The notes under the pieces are model-generated. The model was not told where the DNA came from and did not search any database. It saw only the letters and a list, made by a program, of their open reading frames with translations. A stretch of 64,000 nt of DNA, from assembly GCA_965243385.1 (NCBI GenBank), contig CBDEUV010000002.1, positions 5,580,001-5,644,000 on the forward strand, read 5' to 3'. A program made the translations under genes and the position numbers. Position 1 is the first letter of the stretch. Every line of letters begins with the position of its first letter. This DNA comes from JANSYA01 sp965243385 (GTDB lineage: Bacteria; Spirochaetota; Leptospiria; Leptospirales; Leptonemataceae). Below are positions 1 to 9,400 of the stretch, in pieces.

Positions 1-655
1 TCTGCACAGCCGTCTGCTCGAGCGCGCCGTAAAACTTTCGGACGAACTGGGCGGCGGTTCGCTCACCGCTCTGCCGGTGATCGAAACGCAAGAGGGCGAG
101 GTCTCCGCTTATATTCCGACCAACGTAATTTCGATTACCGACGGCCAGATCTATCTGCAGCCGAACCTCTTCGCTTCCGGTCAGCGTCCGGCGGTCGACG
201 TGGGTATCTCCGTTTCTCGTGTAGGCGGTTCCGCGCAGACCAAAGCCATGAAGTCCGTTTCCGGTAAGATGAAACTCGACCTGGCGCAGTTCCGCGAACT
301 GGAAGCCTTTGCACAGCTCGGCACCGATCTGGACGCGGCCACCCAGGCGCAGCTCGACCGTGGTTATCGGGTTCTCGAAGTCCTGAAACAGGGCGAAGGC
401 GAGCCGTGGGAAGTCGAGGAGCAGGTCGTTTCGATCTTCGCGGTCACCCGCGGTCTCATGGACAAAGTCGACATCCCCCGGGTGCGCGAATTCGAAAAAG
501 CTCTGATCGAGCATCTGCGTAACGCGCACGCCGAATTGCTGAAAGGCATTAAAGACTCGAAGAAGATCGAAGACGAGGGCACCCTCGAGCGCACCATCAA
601 AGATTTCGCGGACGCGTTTGTCTCGGGCCGCGCGGCCGAGGTTCGCAGCCAGTAA
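1..655 (+). CDS. atpA: F1F0 ATP synthase subunit alpha, C-terminal part (5' end outside window)
   Basis: Catalytic-core subunit alpha of the F1 ATPase at the cytoplasmic membrane; it forms the alpha3beta3 hexamer and carries non-catalytic nucleotide sites. The reading frame is open from base 2 and begins inside the conserved 'HSRLLERA-KLSDELGGGSLTALP' region, followed by 'IYLQPNLFASGQRPAVDVGISVSRVGG', both diagnostic of alpha. The Walker A part lies upstream of the window. The remaining 217 codons end normally in the helical C-terminal domain. atpG follows after 60 bp and atpD and atpC after that, the usual bacterial atp order. A GTG at 77 lies inside the coding sequence and is not a true start. 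Confidence 0.97.
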   Translation, partial: LHSRLLERAVKLSDELGGGSLTALPVIETQEGEVSAYIPTNVISITDGQIYLQPNLFASGQRPAVDVGISVSRVGGSAQTKAMKSVSGKMKLDLAQFRELEAFAQLGTDLDAATQAQLDRGYRVLEVLKQGEGEPWEVEEQVVSIFAVTRGLMDKVDIPRVREFEKALIEHLRNAHAELLKGIKDSKKIEDEGTLERTIKDFADAFVSGRAAEVRSQ

Positions 656-715
656 GCTCCGATCATCGGTAGCAGCGATTCAGCATCAGGACCACTATAA
701 GGGTAAGCAGCACAC

Positions 716-1615
716 ATGGCCGGCTCGAAAATAATCAAGAAGCGCATCGCTTCGGTTAAAAATACGCGCAAGATTACGCGGACGATGGAGATGGTGGCGA
801 CCGCCAAGTCCAAGAAGCTGATCGATCGTGTGAACGAAGCCAAGCCGTACGGCGACAAGCTCTTGAATATTATGGAGTCCCTGGCCACCCAGGGCGGCAA
901 TATCGACAGCCCGTATCTACGAATCGAAGAACAACCGCGCCGAGTCGCGCTGGTGATTGTTACGGCCAACCGCGGTCTGTGCGGCGGTTATAATACAAAC
1001 CTGCTGCGCATGGCGCGCGAACAGGCGGATAAACTAAAGGCGAACGGCAAGACCGAGGTCGATATCTATATGATCGGGAAGAAGGGCGCGGCGTTCTTCA
1101 AATTCCTGAAAATCGAAACGACCGAAACCATCACCGACATCGACGACACCTTTACTTACGAACAGGCCGACGCGCTGGTCACCAAACTGATGGACGGCTT
1201 CGAAGATCTGAAATACGATCGGGTCGAGGTCGTCTCGACGGTGTATTATTCCGCGGGCAGCCAGAAACCGGACGTCATTCAATTGCTGCCGGTCGGCCTG
1301 GGCGAAGGTGCCGCGAAAGACGAAGCGGCGAAAGCCGACAAAGCATCCGGCGCGGCAACTGGCCCCGTAATCTACGAACCGGATCCGGCGACCATTGCTT
1401 CGGAAATGATTCCGCTCGCGATCAAAACGACCTTTTATCGAATATTACTGGAAGCCGTCGCTTCCGAGCAAATCGCACGACGCATCGCGATGAAAAACGC
1501 GACTGACGCGGCCGGCGAAATGGTCAAGCTGCTCACCCGCACTTACAACCGTGCGCGGCAGGCGGGCATCACCCAGGAAATTCTCGAAATCGTCGGCGGC
1601 GCGGAAGCCGTATAA
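716..1615 (+). CDS. atpG: F1F0 ATP synthase subunit gamma
   Basis: Central rotor shaft of the F1 ATPase, coupling c-ring rotation to catalysis in the alpha/beta hexamer. The 299-residue product has the conserved N-terminal coiled helix ('KKRIASVKNTRKITRTMEMVATAKSKK', positions about 8-34), the 'RGLCGGYN' segment near residue 87, and the typical C-terminal helix with 'ARQAGITQEILEIVGGAEAV'. An Ala/Lys/Asp-rich stretch near residues 196-217 looks like a small insertion in the outer Rossmann-like domain and makes the protein slightly longer than usual. The ATG at 716 starts the conserved N-terminus directly. It lies between atpA (60 bp upstream) and atpD (93 bp downstream), so co-transcription is expected. 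Confidence 0.97.
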   Translation: MAGSKIIKKRIASVKNTRKITRTMEMVATAKSKKLIDRVNEAKPYGDKLLNIMESLATQGGNIDSPYLRIEEQPRRVALVIVTANRGLCGGYNTNLLRMAREQADKLKANGKTEVDIYMIGKKGAAFFKFLKIETTETITDIDDTFTYEQADALVTKLMDGFEDLKYDRVEVVSTVYYSAGSQKPDVIQLLPVGLGEGAAKDEAAKADKASGAATGPVIYEPDPATIASEMIPLAIKTTFYRILLEAVASEQIARRIAMKNATDAAGEMVKLLTRTYNRARQAGITQEILEIVGGAEAV

Positions 1616-1708
1616 CGAAACGAGCGCACACGGCGCGAAATCAGAAACGATACGAAATTCTCAAATCCAGATCAGACAGACAACAGGAACAGAAGAAGGT
1701 AAGACATT

Positions 1709-3136
1709 ATGGCAACTGCGGCAACAGGTACGAACAAAGGCAAAATCCTGCAGGTTCTCGGCTCGGTCGTCGACATCACGTTCGACACACTGCCTGAAAT
1801 CTATAACGCCGTTGAAATGAAAGTGACCGGTCCCGACGGGAAACCGCAAACCGTCACGGCCGAAATTCAGCAGCACCTGGGCGGCAACAGCGTTCGCGCG
1901 GTCGCGCTCTCCTCGACCGACGGACTCGTTCGCGGTCAGGAAGCCATCGACACCGGCGACGCGATCAGCGTGCCTGTCGGAACCACGACTCTGGGCCGGA
2001 TCTTCAACGTGCTCGGAGAACCCGTAGACGAGCAGGGCCCCGTTGAAGTGAAAGACCGCCGCTCGATTCACCAAAAAGCGCCGAAACTGGAAGATCTCGA
2101 ACCGAAAGTAGAAATCTTCGAAACCGGCATCAAGGTCATCGACCTGCTCGCGCCGTATACGAAGGGCGGTAAGACCGGCCTCTTCGGGGGTGCGGGCGTC
2201 GGCAAAACCGTTTTGATTCAGGAACTGATTAACAACGTCGCCAAGCAGCACGGCGGTTATTCCGTATTCGCCGGCGTGGGCGAGCGGACTCGCGAAGGAA
2301 CCGACCTCTGGATCGAAATGAAAGAGTCGGGCGTTCTCCCCCGCGCGGTTCTGTGCTACGGCCAGATGAACGAGCCCCCCGGAGCCCGTCTGCGGGTCGC
2401 GCTTTCCGCTCTGACCATGGTTGAAGCCCTGCGCGATACGACCGGAACCGACTGTCTGCTCTTCGTTGATAACATCTTCCGTTTCTCGCAAGCGGGTTCG
2501 GAAGTATCGGCTCTGCTCGGTCGGATGCCGTCGGCGGTAGGTTACCAGCCGACCCTGGCCACCGAGATGGGCGCGCTGCAAGAACGCATTACCTCTACCA
2601 AGAACGGATCGATCACCTCCGTTCAGGCCATCTACGTTCCCGCGGATGACCTTACCGACCCCGCGCCGGCGGCGGCCTTCGCTCACCTGGACGCGACGAC
2701 CGTTCTTTCGCGGGCGATTTCTGAAAAAGGCATCTATCCCGCGGTCGACCCGATCGACTCTTCTTCGCGCGCTCTGCAGCCGCATATCGTCGGTCAGGAA
2801 CACTACGAAGTCGCTCGCGAGATCCAGCGGATTCTCCAGCGCTACAAAGATCTGCAGGACATTATCGCGATTCTCGGTATGGACGAACTCTCCGAGGACG
2901 ACAAGATCCTCGTGGGCCGCGCTCGCAAAGTGGAGAAATTCCTCTCGCAGCCGTTCCACGTGGCCGAGCAGTTCACCGGCCGTCCCGGTATCTATTGTAA
3001 AGTCGCCGATACGATTCGCTCGTTCAAAGAGCTGGTTTCCGGTGAATACGATCACCTGCCCGAGCAGGCTTTCTATATGACCGGCACCATCGACGAGGCG
3101 CTCGAAAACGCCCGCGGAATGGGAGTAAAAGTCTAA
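1709..3136 (+). CDS. atpD: F1F0 ATP synthase subunit beta
   Basis: Catalytic subunit of F1, hydrolysing or synthesising ATP. The 475-residue protein has the P-loop GGAGVGKT at residues 160-167, GERTREG at about 191-197, the Walker B/DNIFRF segment, and the beta signature 'ALLGRMPSAVGYQPTLATEMG'. Length and motifs are normal. A GAAGAAGGTAAG purine run lies just upstream of the ATG at 1709. The stop codon shares one base with the start of atpC (TAATG), so the two are translationally coupled. A long open frame on the opposite strand (1661-3055) reflects codon bias of this highly expressed gene and is not a gene. Confidence 0.98.
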   Translation: MATAATGTNKGKILQVLGSVVDITFDTLPEIYNAVEMKVTGPDGKPQTVTAEIQQHLGGNSVRAVALSSTDGLVRGQEAIDTGDAISVPVGTTTLGRIFNVLGEPVDEQGPVEVKDRRSIHQKAPKLEDLEPKVEIFETGIKVIDLLAPYTKGGKTGLFGGAGVGKTVLIQELINNVAKQHGGYSVFAGVGERTREGTDLWIEMKESGVLPRAVLCYGQMNEPPGARLRVALSALTMVEALRDTTGTDCLLFVDNIFRFSQAGSEVSALLGRMPSAVGYQPTLATEMGALQERITSTKNGSITSVQAIYVPADDLTDPAPAAAFAHLDATTVLSRAISEKGIYPAVDPIDSSSRALQPHIVGQEHYEVAREIQRILQRYKDLQDIIAILGMDELSEDDKILVGRARKVEKFLSQPFHVAEQFTGRPGIYCKVADTIRSFKELVSGEYDHLPEQAFYMTGTIDEALENARGMGVKV

Positions 3137-3555
3137 TGGCTGAAACCGCTGGCGATCGCGTTATCAATTTGAGCATCGTTACTCCGTCTTCGTTGTTGTA
3201 CGAAGGCGAGGTGACCGCCGCTCAGATTCCGCTGCACGACGGCCTGATGGGCGTCCTGCCCGGTCACGCGCCGCTGATCGGTCTTCTGGGTTTCGGCCCG
3301 CTGACCGTAAGCTCTGGCGGCACTCGTCGGGTGTTTGCTATCGACGGCGGTTTCGTTGAAGTCACTCCTTCACGGGTCACAATTCTGGCCAACGGCGGCG
3401 AAGATATGGAGCAGGTCGATCAGGACGCCGCTCGCAAATCTCTGGAAGAAGCTCTGGCCAGTACCGCAGAAGGGGAAACCCGTATGCGTCGCCGGGAAGA
3501 GCAAATCGCCGCGGCCCGCACCCGTCTGAAGCACGGTCAGACCGATAGCCACTGA
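3136..3555 (+). CDS. atpC: F1F0 ATP synthase subunit epsilon
   Basis: Epsilon subunit, part of the rotor stalk and an inhibitor of ATP hydrolysis. The 139-residue product starts with the beta-sandwich domain ('LSIVTPSSLLYEGEV', 'GLMGVLPGHAPLIGLLGFGPL', 'FAIDGGFVEV') and ends in a charged helical hairpin rich in Arg and Glu. Its ATG overlaps the atpD stop by one base. It is the last gene of the atp operon; about 550 bp of non-coding DNA follow. Confidence 0.96.
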   Translation: MAETAGDRVINLSIVTPSSLLYEGEVTAAQIPLHDGLMGVLPGHAPLIGLLGFGPLTVSSGGTRRVFAIDGGFVEVTPSRVTILANGGEDMEQVDQDAARKSLEEALASTAEGETRMRRREEQIAAARTRLKHGQTDSH

Positions 3556-4108
3556 TCACGGGCTGACCGCCGACCTGGGTGGCAGCATCGGGCCTGTGTT
3601 CGGGACGAGTGCACGATTTGCGGATTGCCGCGATTTCGTTTTTGCCACGGATTACACTGATTGCACGGATGTTTCTTGAGACCGCCTTCCAGCGGTCTGT
3701 CTGGTGAACGTTCCTGACTCTGGTCGAATCCTGCGATCAGAAGTCGAATTGCCTGATCGCTGGCCTCAGTCGTTGGTATTGATCGTTACTGTTTTCCATC
3801 CGTGAAATCCGTGCCATCCGTGGCGTCGAATCCGGGTCCCGAAAATCCGCGAGCGTGCCCGCATCTGCGCCGTTCGCAGCCTTCCGCGGTGGCCCCGGCC
3901 GGACGGCTAATTTCCAAAAAAAGCTGGTTTCCCGGGGCCTTTCCTGACATTTTTTATTCGGATATTGAAATTCACGCCTCAGATTTGAGGGGGCCACCGT
4001 CCGATGATTAGAAGGATTATATAGAACGGGCGCTACTTCGCCCACAGGCACGAATGCAGAATAAGCGGAGCTTGCCCTTTTCCTGGAGCAAATACAGCAG
4101 CATTATCG
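3556..4108. other. Non-coding gap after the atp operon
   Basis: No convincing gene lies here. The stretch holds the CACGGAT-type inverted repeat at 3644-3824 (listed separately). The last 280 bases include an A/T-richer patch around 3935-4020 that could hold the promoter of the acidic protein gene at 4109, but I cannot assign clear -35/-10 boxes. Short open frames on either strand lack ribosome-binding sites and recognisable protein character. Confidence 0.6.
3644..3824. repeat. Inverted CACGGAT-type intergenic repeat, copy 1
   Basis: The left arm at 3644-3670 reads GCCACGGAT followed by two near-copies of a CACGGAT/CACTGAT unit. The right arm at 3798-3824 is close to its reverse complement and ends in ATCCGTGGC. 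The arms are built from roughly 9-10 bp units, so the element could fold into a long imperfect hairpin around a ~127 bp centre. A second copy with the same arm sequence is at 58784-58930. Both lie in non-coding DNA. Confidence 0.75.
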
Positions 4109-6421
4109 ATGGAAGAACCTGGAACACAGGATAACGAATTTGAAGATCTGGCCGCGGGCGGAATCCCGGATAGCTCAGCTGGCGACGCGGATTTCGGCGA
4201 CCTGAGCTTCGGCTCGGACGACGCCGGGCTCGACTTCGACTCAATGGATTCGCTGGAGCTGGGCGAAATCGAGCTGGGCGACGGCGGCGATGCGTTCTCC
4301 GACGACGCGGAAAGCCTGGACCCGGGACAACCCGGGGACGAACTCTCCGCGGATTTCGATCTGGATTTTCCGGCCGATGCCGAACCGGCCGCCGACGCGG
4401 CGGTTGACGCTCCCGCTTTTGAGGACAGCCTGGAAGCGGAAGACGTTTCTTTCGATGAAGTTCCCGCCCTGAACGATGAGATGGGCTTCGATGATTTTCC
4501 CGGGGACGACCTCGAACTTCCCGCCGCCGACGAAAGCACCCCGGAAGTTTTCGCGGAAGGGGCGGACGGCGACTCAGCCGACGACGAACCCGTTATGGGC
4601 ACCTCGTTCTTCGACGAAACCGACGACGAAACCGTCGCGCTTTCCGAAGACGAACTGGAAGACATCCTTGGCAATACCGACGAAGCCTTCTTTGAAGATT
4701 TCGGCGACGGCGCGCCGACCGGTACCGACGAAAGCGCCGATGGCTTTGACGGCGCGGCGGCTCTCGACACCGAAGACGGCCGTCTGGAATTGAATGAGAT
4801 TCGTTCCGACGATGAACTCGTGCCGGAACCGGACCTCGAACCGATCAATCCCCCCGACGGCGATTTCGGGGCCGGCGACGAAAGCGGCGAACTCGAAGAG
4901 CTGAGCTTTGACGATTTCGACGCTCCCAGCGCTCCGATGGCCGATCCCCTGGCGGGCGATTCCACTGATCCCGGGCAGGATTCGCCGGCCGATGCGGCCT
5001 TCAGCGACGAAGAGCTGGAGCTGGCCCTTGAGTTAAATGATGAGGCCGGTGAGGACCTTGCGGCGTCCGGCGTCGCGACCGACCTGGATCCGGGCGATGG
5101 CGCGGACGCCGGGGCTTCTCCGCTGCCTGGATTCCTGGATGAGGGCGATGATGACGAACCCATCGCGCTATCCGAGGACGAACTTGATAATATCATGGGC
5201 GACGTCGACGCCGCCGATGGCATGGAAGCCATTGAACCCACTGAATCCTTCGAAACCTTCGATACCACCGCCGACGACGATTCCGGCGATCCTTTCGCGG
5301 CCGACGAACTCTCCGACGATATGCTCAGCGGCATGTCGGAGGATATGAGCGCGGATCCGCTCGATCCCCTGGACCCCATGGATCCGATGGCGGCGGGCGA
5401 TGAATTCGCAGATAGCTTCGACCCGGGCGCCGAAAACGAAGAAGACGAAAATATTACTCTGAGCGACGACGAACTCAGCCAGGTGCTGCTCGACGCCGAC
5501 TCTGAGGATGCGCCGGGCGCAGACGACGATTTAGCTCTGGCGGACGACGCTTTCCCGGACGCCGCGCAAAATGACGCAGGCGCCGTTGACGAAGACGTGC
5601 CCGCGCCGCCGTCGCTTTCCAGTCTCGATATGGACGACGACGAGCCGATCGCGCTGACCGCGGAAGAGCTCGGTAATATTGTATCCGAAGTCGAAGGCGA
5701 AGAGATGGTCGAAGCGGCCGGCGTCGAACCGGATGCGGAAGATCTGGGCTTTCTGGATTCCGACGACGCGGAGCCGGTCGCGGAGATGATGGTCGAAGAA
5801 GATACGGATCTGGATTTCTCCGACTCCGCCGATAGCTTTGCGGCCGACGAACCGTTCGGGGATTCGGACGACGAAGATCTCGGACCGGCCATCGCCGAAT
5901 TTGAAAACTCTGACGAAGACGGTTCGGTCGCGCTCTCCGACAGCGAGCTGGGCTCCATTCTCGAAGATACGGATACGGAAACCCTGGCCGCCGAAGGTCA
6001 AACGCCTCCTGATGAATTCGACGCGGTCGCCGCCGGCGACGCCGACGAATTCGCGGACGGCAATGTGATCGTCCTGGACGAATACGAAGATGATGCCAGC
6101 GGCGCAGACGAAGGTCCCGTTGTCGAAGGACCGCCGGAAATCGCCGAGCCTGAGCCTGAGCCTGCGTCAGCGGGCGAAATCGCGGGCGAAGCTGGCGCCG
6201 CAGCCGCAGCCGCTGCGGGAGCCGCTGTCGCGAGCGGGCTGGCCAGTCGCGCCGAGCAGCTGGCCAATGAAACGAATCTGGATCGCGAAGAGTTGCGCAC
6301 GATGATTTCTTATCTCGACGGCCTGTTCGACGCGCTGCCGGACGAAGCTGTGCGACAGTTCAGTCAGTCCAGCTATTTCGATCTCTACAAAAAGATCATG
6401 ACGGAACTCGGATTGTCCTGA
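4109..6421 (+). CDS. Very acidic repeat protein, unknown function
   Basis: A 770-residue protein dominated by Asp, Glu, Ala, Gly and Ser; I do not recognise it. Five copies of an 'acidic-x-(I/V)(A/T)LSxDEL-x-x-(I/V)(L/M/V)' motif occur near residues 171-187, 347-364, 445-461, 508-525 and 603-620, separated by disordered acidic linkers. A run of Ala near residue 700 leads to a compact, probably helical C-terminal domain ('EQLANETNLDREELRTMISY', ending 'YKKIMTELGLS'). There is no signal peptide or membrane segment, so it is probably cytoplasmic. The motif may be a short binding helix repeated in a flexible scaffold (inference). The next gene (51 bp downstream) also has a long acidic disordered region. 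The Shine-Dalgarno before the ATG at 4109 is weak. Confidence 0.85.
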   Translation: MEEPGTQDNEFEDLAAGGIPDSSAGDADFGDLSFGSDDAGLDFDSMDSLELGEIELGDGGDAFSDDAESLDPGQPGDELSADFDLDFPADAEPAADAAVDAPAFEDSLEAEDVSFDEVPALNDEMGFDDFPGDDLELPAADESTPEVFAEGADGDSADDEPVMGTSFFDETDDETVALSEDELEDILGNTDEAFFEDFGDGAPTGTDESADGFDGAAALDTEDGRLELNEIRSDDELVPEPDLEPINPPDGDFGAGDESGELEELSFDDFDAPSAPMADPLAGDSTDPGQDSPADAAFSDEELELALELNDEAGEDLAASGVATDLDPGDGADAGASPLPGFLDEGDDDEPIALSEDELDNIMGDVDAADGMEAIEPTESFETFDTTADDDSGDPFAADELSDDMLSGMSEDMSADPLDPLDPMDPMAAGDEFADSFDPGAENEEDENITLSDDELSQVLLDADSEDAPGADDDLALADDAFPDAAQNDAGAVDEDVPAPPSLSSLDMDDDEPIALTAEELGNIVSEVEGEEMVEAAGVEPDAEDLGFLDSDDAEPVAEMMVEEDTDLDFSDSADSFAADEPFGDSDDEDLGPAIAEFENSDEDGSVALSDSELGSILEDTDTETLAAEGQTPPDEFDAVAAGDADEFADGNVIVLDEYEDDASGADEGPVVEGPPEIAEPEPEPASAGEIAGEAGAAAAAAAGAAVASGLASRAEQLANETNLDREELRTMISYLDGLFDALPDEAVRQFSQSSYFDLYKKIMTELGLS

Positions 6422-6472
6422 ACATCTGAATCGGACCTCCAGGCAAGGGTCCGCCGTCGCGCGCCGGTCCTT

Positions 6473-9400
6473 ATGGGCTTATTTGAAAAAGCGTCACAGT
6501 TATCCGGCGAAAGGCCCGGCGAAGCTCCGACTCCCGGCGTCGATGCGCCCGCAGCAAGCGGCGGAATCGCTGGCGCGGTTCACGGTCTGCGGGCCCGGGC
6601 GGAGGCGTTTCGTCGGCGTTCCGGCGCGGCTCCCGCAACTGGATTAGCCGCCGCAGCGTCCCCTGAGCTGGCCGGCGTCGCGCCCGCGCGCGAAGCCCGG
6701 TCTGTCGCAGCCGAAGCGCCGCCCGCCGCCCGCCCATTCACTCCCGATCCGGACGCGGCAGTCGTCGAGCGCGCTCCCGGTGTCGAGGCTCCGGAGTCCG
6801 GCGTTCGCATTCGCGGATTGCTGCGCCGGGCCGAATCACTACGCGAGGCCGGGCCCGAGTCGGCGCCAGAGATGATTCCCCCGCTGCCCGAAAGCGCCGC
6901 TCGCGGACTGCTGGCCCGGGCGCGTAGCTTTCGCGAAACGGAACGCGAGCCGCGACCTGCGCCGGCATCATCGGCGGGACCCGTTCGCTCAGCGCCTCCA
7001 ACAACGCGGGAACCGGCGGAGGCCGCGACGTCTCCGGCGACTACGGATTTCGCGCCGGCTGAAAGCGATCCCGGATTCGGATCTCGGGAGCCCGGGGCCG
7101 CGCTTCCGGAAAGCGATCCGTACGAAGTCGAAGAACTCGCGCCTGAGTACGCAGAGCCCGGGCCGGGTGCAGGCGATGTCCTCGAATCTCCGGCCGCGCT
7201 GGATACACCGGTCGACGGCGATGCGCTGAGCGAAGGCCTCGCTCCTGCAGCTTCGCCCGCATTCGCCGAAGACGAAGACCTCGTGCTTTCCGCCCCCGAG
7301 CCTGGGCCGCCTTCCGACACAGTTGCCGATGATCGCGACGGCCTCGTTGACGAAGCGACACCGCGCGCGGATGAAACGCCGATCATGCCCCGCGAAGCGG
7401 AAGTCGCTGCCGCTGAAGAGCCGGTCGCGACCGACGATCAAGCTCCGAGCGATGATCTCTCCGCCGTACCGCCGCCTGAAGCGCGCGAACTGGAAGATCC
7501 GCTTTTTGACGACTTAATTCCTGATTCTTACGTCGGGCGCGACGATGCGGCGACTGATGCTCGCGATCCAGCGCAGGCGCCGACTGGCGAAGCGGAGCCG
7601 GGTGCGAGTCCAGAGGCTGCGGCCGGCGATGAGCTGCCGGCTTTCGATCCCGGCCCGACGCCGGTCGACGCCGGCCTGCGGGACTTCGACGAGTTTTTGG
7701 AGCGCGAGCTCCTCCCGGAGGATCTGCCCGCCGAAGCGCAGGCGCCGGTTCCAGGCGACGCCGACCCGTCCGGACCGAAGACTGGCGCGAGCGATGCAGG
7801 CGCGGCCGGTTGGGAGACTGCCGTCGACGACCGACCGCCGGCCATGTTCGCCGACGAAGACTACGACGCCCTCATCGATCCGGATTCGGATCTGAGCGAC
7901 GCCGCCCGCGAAGGTGAATTGCCGCGCTGGCCGTATGAGCCCCCGGGACCCGACGCGGATCCGGCGCGGGATCGGGCCGCGCGAATGCCGGGCGAAGACG
8001 AAGACCCCTTCGGCCTTTGGGAGCTGGACGCCGAAAAAGAAGCGGAGCAGCAGGCGCGTCAGCTGGAAATCAAAGGTGATTCCCATGCTTCCGATCGCGG
8101 GGGTGACGAAGGCATGCTCTTCGAAGTCGATGAGGGTTTCACGACCGCGCCGGTCGAAGCCCACATCGCCAGCCAGAAGAAGATCGATCACTATCTGTCG
8201 CTTTTCGATATTACGAAAGAGATCTCGAATATTTCGGAGTTCGACGAGCTCTGGGAGAATATTCTGTACGCGATCATGGGGCAGGTCGGCGCGGAAACGA
8301 TCTGCATCATGTCTTCGACGAGCCGCGTCTCTTCCGGCGCGATTTTCTATCCGGTCAGCCATTCGGGTTTCGAATTGCCGGACGGTTGGGCTCTCGGGCG
8401 CGGGGACGAAATTTACGACCAGATGGCGAACAGCACAGGCGTGCGTTACGCCGAAGAATTCTTAACGTCGTTGCAAAATCCGATTTCGCCGCTCGAACGG
8501 CGCATACTTGAAAACACCCGCGCGAAGCTCGTAGTCCCGCTCAAGAATATGAATCAGATGTTCGGCATCGTGATTTTGGGCGGCCAGGTTTCGGGCGACG
8601 ACTATACCATCGACGACATCGAATTTTTAACGCTGCTCGGCGAGATCGCCGCGGTCGGCGTGGACCGCGTGCTTTCGCGCATCGAATTCGAGCGTGATAC
8701 GGAAGAGCTGCGGCGTCGCAATATGGTCCACGGCAGCATGTTTTCGCTGGCCCGCCGGGCGTCCGGCGTCAAGAGCCTCGACGACGTCTATGATATTCTC
8801 ACGCGGCATCTGCGCGAAGATTTTTACGCGGAGTCGTTTTCGGTTGTACTGCTTTCGCCCCGCGATCGCCGTTACCGGATCTTTGCGGGCAACGAGATCA
8901 GTCCGGAATCGATCGAAAAATTTTCGTTAGACGTGAACTCGGAATTGATCGCCACGATTTCGAATCTGGTGCGGGTCTACGACCTGAAAGATTTCCGGGA
9001 AAACCGCGAGTTGACGGGCTGCTATACGAATGACGATCTCGGGCTGATGCAACACTACTGGCTCGTGCCGCTCATCAATATGAACTGGCTGGTCGGTTTT
9101 ATTACGATTCATCGCACCCGAATTCCATGGACCGAATTCCATCGCGAGCTAATGGTCACCGCCGCCGAAATCGTAAGCTCGGTCTTTGCGAATTGCATTA
9201 TCATGAACGAACGCGAAAGCCTCTTTCGCGATCCTTTCAGCCCCCTCGAAGAGCGCTTGAAACAAGAGCTGCAGAAGTCCGCGCGCTTTGCAGCGCCGGT
9301 CAGCCTGGTGGATATCCGCGTAAAAAATATCCGGCGCATTCTGGAAATCAATCCGGCGGAAGAGGTGACCGGTTTTCTCATGTCCCTGAATCGTTCGATC

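Noticed and set aside
364..969. A 201-codon minus-strand frame across atpA/atpG
   Set aside because: Shadow of two real genes on the plus strand, which are well supported.
1661..3055. A 464-codon open frame on the minus strand opposite atpD
   Set aside because: Antisense of a highly biased housekeeping gene; product has no known features.
4033..5958. A 641-codon open frame on the minus strand opposite the acidic protein gene
   Set aside because: It encodes a Ser/Ala low-complexity product that mirrors the codon bias of the plus-strand acidic gene; no ribosome site or domain.
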